From NCBI GenBank assembly GCA_020432595.1, contig JAGQGA010000355.1:1-6099 (forward strand): a stretch of 6,099 nucleotides of DNA, read 5' to 3'. The notes beneath the pieces were generated by a model that was not told where the DNA came from, did not search any database, and saw nothing but the letters and a program-made list of their open reading frames with translations. This stretch comes from Anaerolineales bacterium. Its GTDB lineage: Bacteria; Chloroflexota; Anaerolineae; Promineifilales; Promineifilaceae. Below, piece after piece: positions 5,558 to 6,099 of the stretch (the first letter of the stretch is position 1; each line of letters begins with the position of its first letter). The position numbers and the translations under genes were made by a program.

Positions 5558-5949
5558 TGTTTGTTTTAGACACCAACACGCTCATCTACTTTTTCAAGGG
5601 ACAGGGGCGCGTTGCAGAAAATCTATGGCAACAATTGCCGCAAGATATTGGCATTCCGACCATTGTTCTGTTTGAGCTGCACGTAGGGATTGGCAAATCA
5701 TCAGCACCAGAAAAAAGATTGGGGCAGTTAAATGAGATGCTTTCGGTCGTCAATGTTTTGCCTTTTAATCAGGCTGAAGCCAATATAGCCGCACAAATTC
5801 GGGTTGCTCTGAAGCGTAAGGGGGAGATGATTGGCCCTTATGACATTTTAATTGCGGCTACTGCTCTGACCAACCGAAGTATACTGGTGACTCGCAACAC
5901 CCGTGAATTTAGTTGCGTAGAAAATTTGTCGCTTGTGGATTGGTTTTGA
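5557..5949 (+). CDS. vapC: PIN-domain ribonuclease toxin, VapC-like
   Basis: This is a 130-residue PIN-domain endoribonuclease, the usual VapC length; relatives cut tRNA or rRNA when released from their antitoxin. The acidic Mg-binding residues are visible: D5 in F-V-L-D-T-N-T-L-I-Y, E40 in V-L-F-E-L-H-V-G, D96 in G-P-Y-D-I-L-I-A-A, and the terminal T-R-N-T-R-E-F at 112-118 that supplies N114 and E117. It looks catalytically intact. I start it at the ATG at 5557-5559, overlapping the antitoxin TGA, with GGGAG at 5544-5548 as ribosome site; a TTG one codon upstream is possible but unlikely. The pair looks lower in GC than the ppx-like gene before it and contains no AACGGCCGTT, which would fit a transferred module. 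Confidence 0.92.
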   Translation: MFVLDTNTLIYFFKGQGRVAENLWQQLPQDIGIPTIVLFELHVGIGKSSAPEKRLGQLNEMLSVVNVLPFNQAEANIAAQIRVALKRKGEMIGPYDILIAATALTNRSILVTRNTREFSCVENLSLVDWF

Positions 5950-5952
5950 CTA

Positions 5953-6099
5953 TTGGAAGCAACGGCCGTTTCCTTCCAAAGCGATCTGCTAGTGATAACC
6001 CTAAACGACGGCCGTTTAATCTCCATCCCCTTCCACACCATCCCCTGGCTCCACTGGCTTGCCAACGCCACCCCCGCCCAGCGCAACAACTGGCACATT
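5953..6099 (+). CDS. DUF2442-like protein, 5' part only
   Basis: The frame stays open from just after the vapC stop to the window edge. It reads, from a TTG at 5953-5955, M-E-A-T-A-V-S-F-Q-S-D-L-L-V-I-T-L-N-D-G-R, then L-I-S-I-P-F, then a P-W-L-x-W-L-A-N-A-T-P-A-Q-R-N-N-W stretch. The pattern L-x-D-G-R-x-I-S-x-P followed by A-T-P-x-Q-R-x-N-W is that of the small DUF2442 proteins (usually 80-90 residues), some of which pair with DUF4160 proteins in toxin-antitoxin-like loci. No ATG is available; TTG at 5953, three bases after vapC, would allow translational coupling, and GTG at 5992 would lose the first strand. No good ribosome site is seen. Both palindrome copies near the right edge fall inside it (T-A-V at 5962-5970 and D-G-R at 6007-6015). 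Confidence 0.7.
   Translation, partial: MEATAVSFQSDLLVITLNDGRLISIPFHTIPWLHWLANATPAQRNNWHI

Larger units (their letters stand above)
1154..6016. repeat. Highly iterated palindrome AACGGCCGTT, ten exact copies and one near copy
   Basis: Exact copies are at 1154-1163, 2267-2276, 2777-2786, 3375-3384, 3915-3924, 4184-4193, 4390-4399, 5018-5027, 5238-5247 and 5961-5970; the copy at 6007-6016 has G in place of the first A. This span marks the family, not one continuous repeat. The word is its own reverse complement, so it has no strand. It lies in five different genes and one intergenic region; the flanks share no sequence beyond the 10-mer, so these are not copies of one longer element. Chance expectation for a given 10-mer in 6.1 kb is about 0.006. 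The only other CGGCCG I noticed is at 2235-2240. Confidence 0.9.

Noticed and set aside
5238..5970. Palindromes at both sides of vapBC as attachment sites or target duplications of a mobile element
   Set aside because: The same 10-mer recurs all over the window, so its presence on both sides needs no insertion, and no transposase or integrase is present.
5838..6098. A minus-strand open frame across the vapC end and the right edge
   Set aside because: The plus strand here encodes the PIN C terminus and a DUF2442-like frame with clear motifs; the minus frame has no family resemblance.

Overview
The window looks like chromosomal DNA from a free-living bacterium. The flavour of the proteins (a NikM-NikN fusion ECF transporter beside a Fur-type regulator, an SLC45-like MFS carrier, a Ppx/GppA-HD phosphatase, and a VapBC plus DUF2442 cluster) suggests Chloroflexota, perhaps Anaerolineae or Ardenticatenia. 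That assignment is inference; there is no rRNA or marker gene to fix it.

Layout. (1) 1-1720, minus strand: a nickel/cobalt uptake operon read leftward, in the order Fur-family regulator, NikMN/CbiMN-type substrate-binding membrane protein, then the CbiQ/EcfT-type transmembrane component, which runs off the left edge. The ATPase gene (cbiO/nikO) is expected just outside. The region upstream of the regulator (1721-1764) carries two TTGCAA hexamers four bases apart, lying inside a possible promoter; this resembles the Nur (nickel-responsive Fur) box. (2) 1883-3584, minus strand: a 12-helix MFS transporter of the GPH/SLC45 type and, upstream of it, an unrecognised two-helix membrane protein with a coiled-coil tail. 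A hairpin element lies after each of these genes. (3) 3636-5186, plus strand: a Ppx/GppA phosphatase with a C-terminal HD domain, divergent from the small membrane protein across a 51-base gap. (4) 5266-6099, plus strand: a VapBC-type toxin-antitoxin operon with its own promoter, a duplicated operator-like repeat and a one-base gene overlap, followed three bases later by the start of a DUF2442 protein cut by the window end.

The most unusual signal is at DNA level. The 10-base palindrome AACGGCCGTT occurs exactly ten times in 6.1 kb, plus one 9/10 copy, where about 0.006 copies would be expected by chance. It lies in genes on both strands, in three reading registers and between genes. This looks like a highly iterated palindrome, analogous in kind to HIP1 of cyanobacteria. 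No stretch over 300 bases lacks a gene, and I see no tRNA, rRNA, CRISPR array or insertion sequence.
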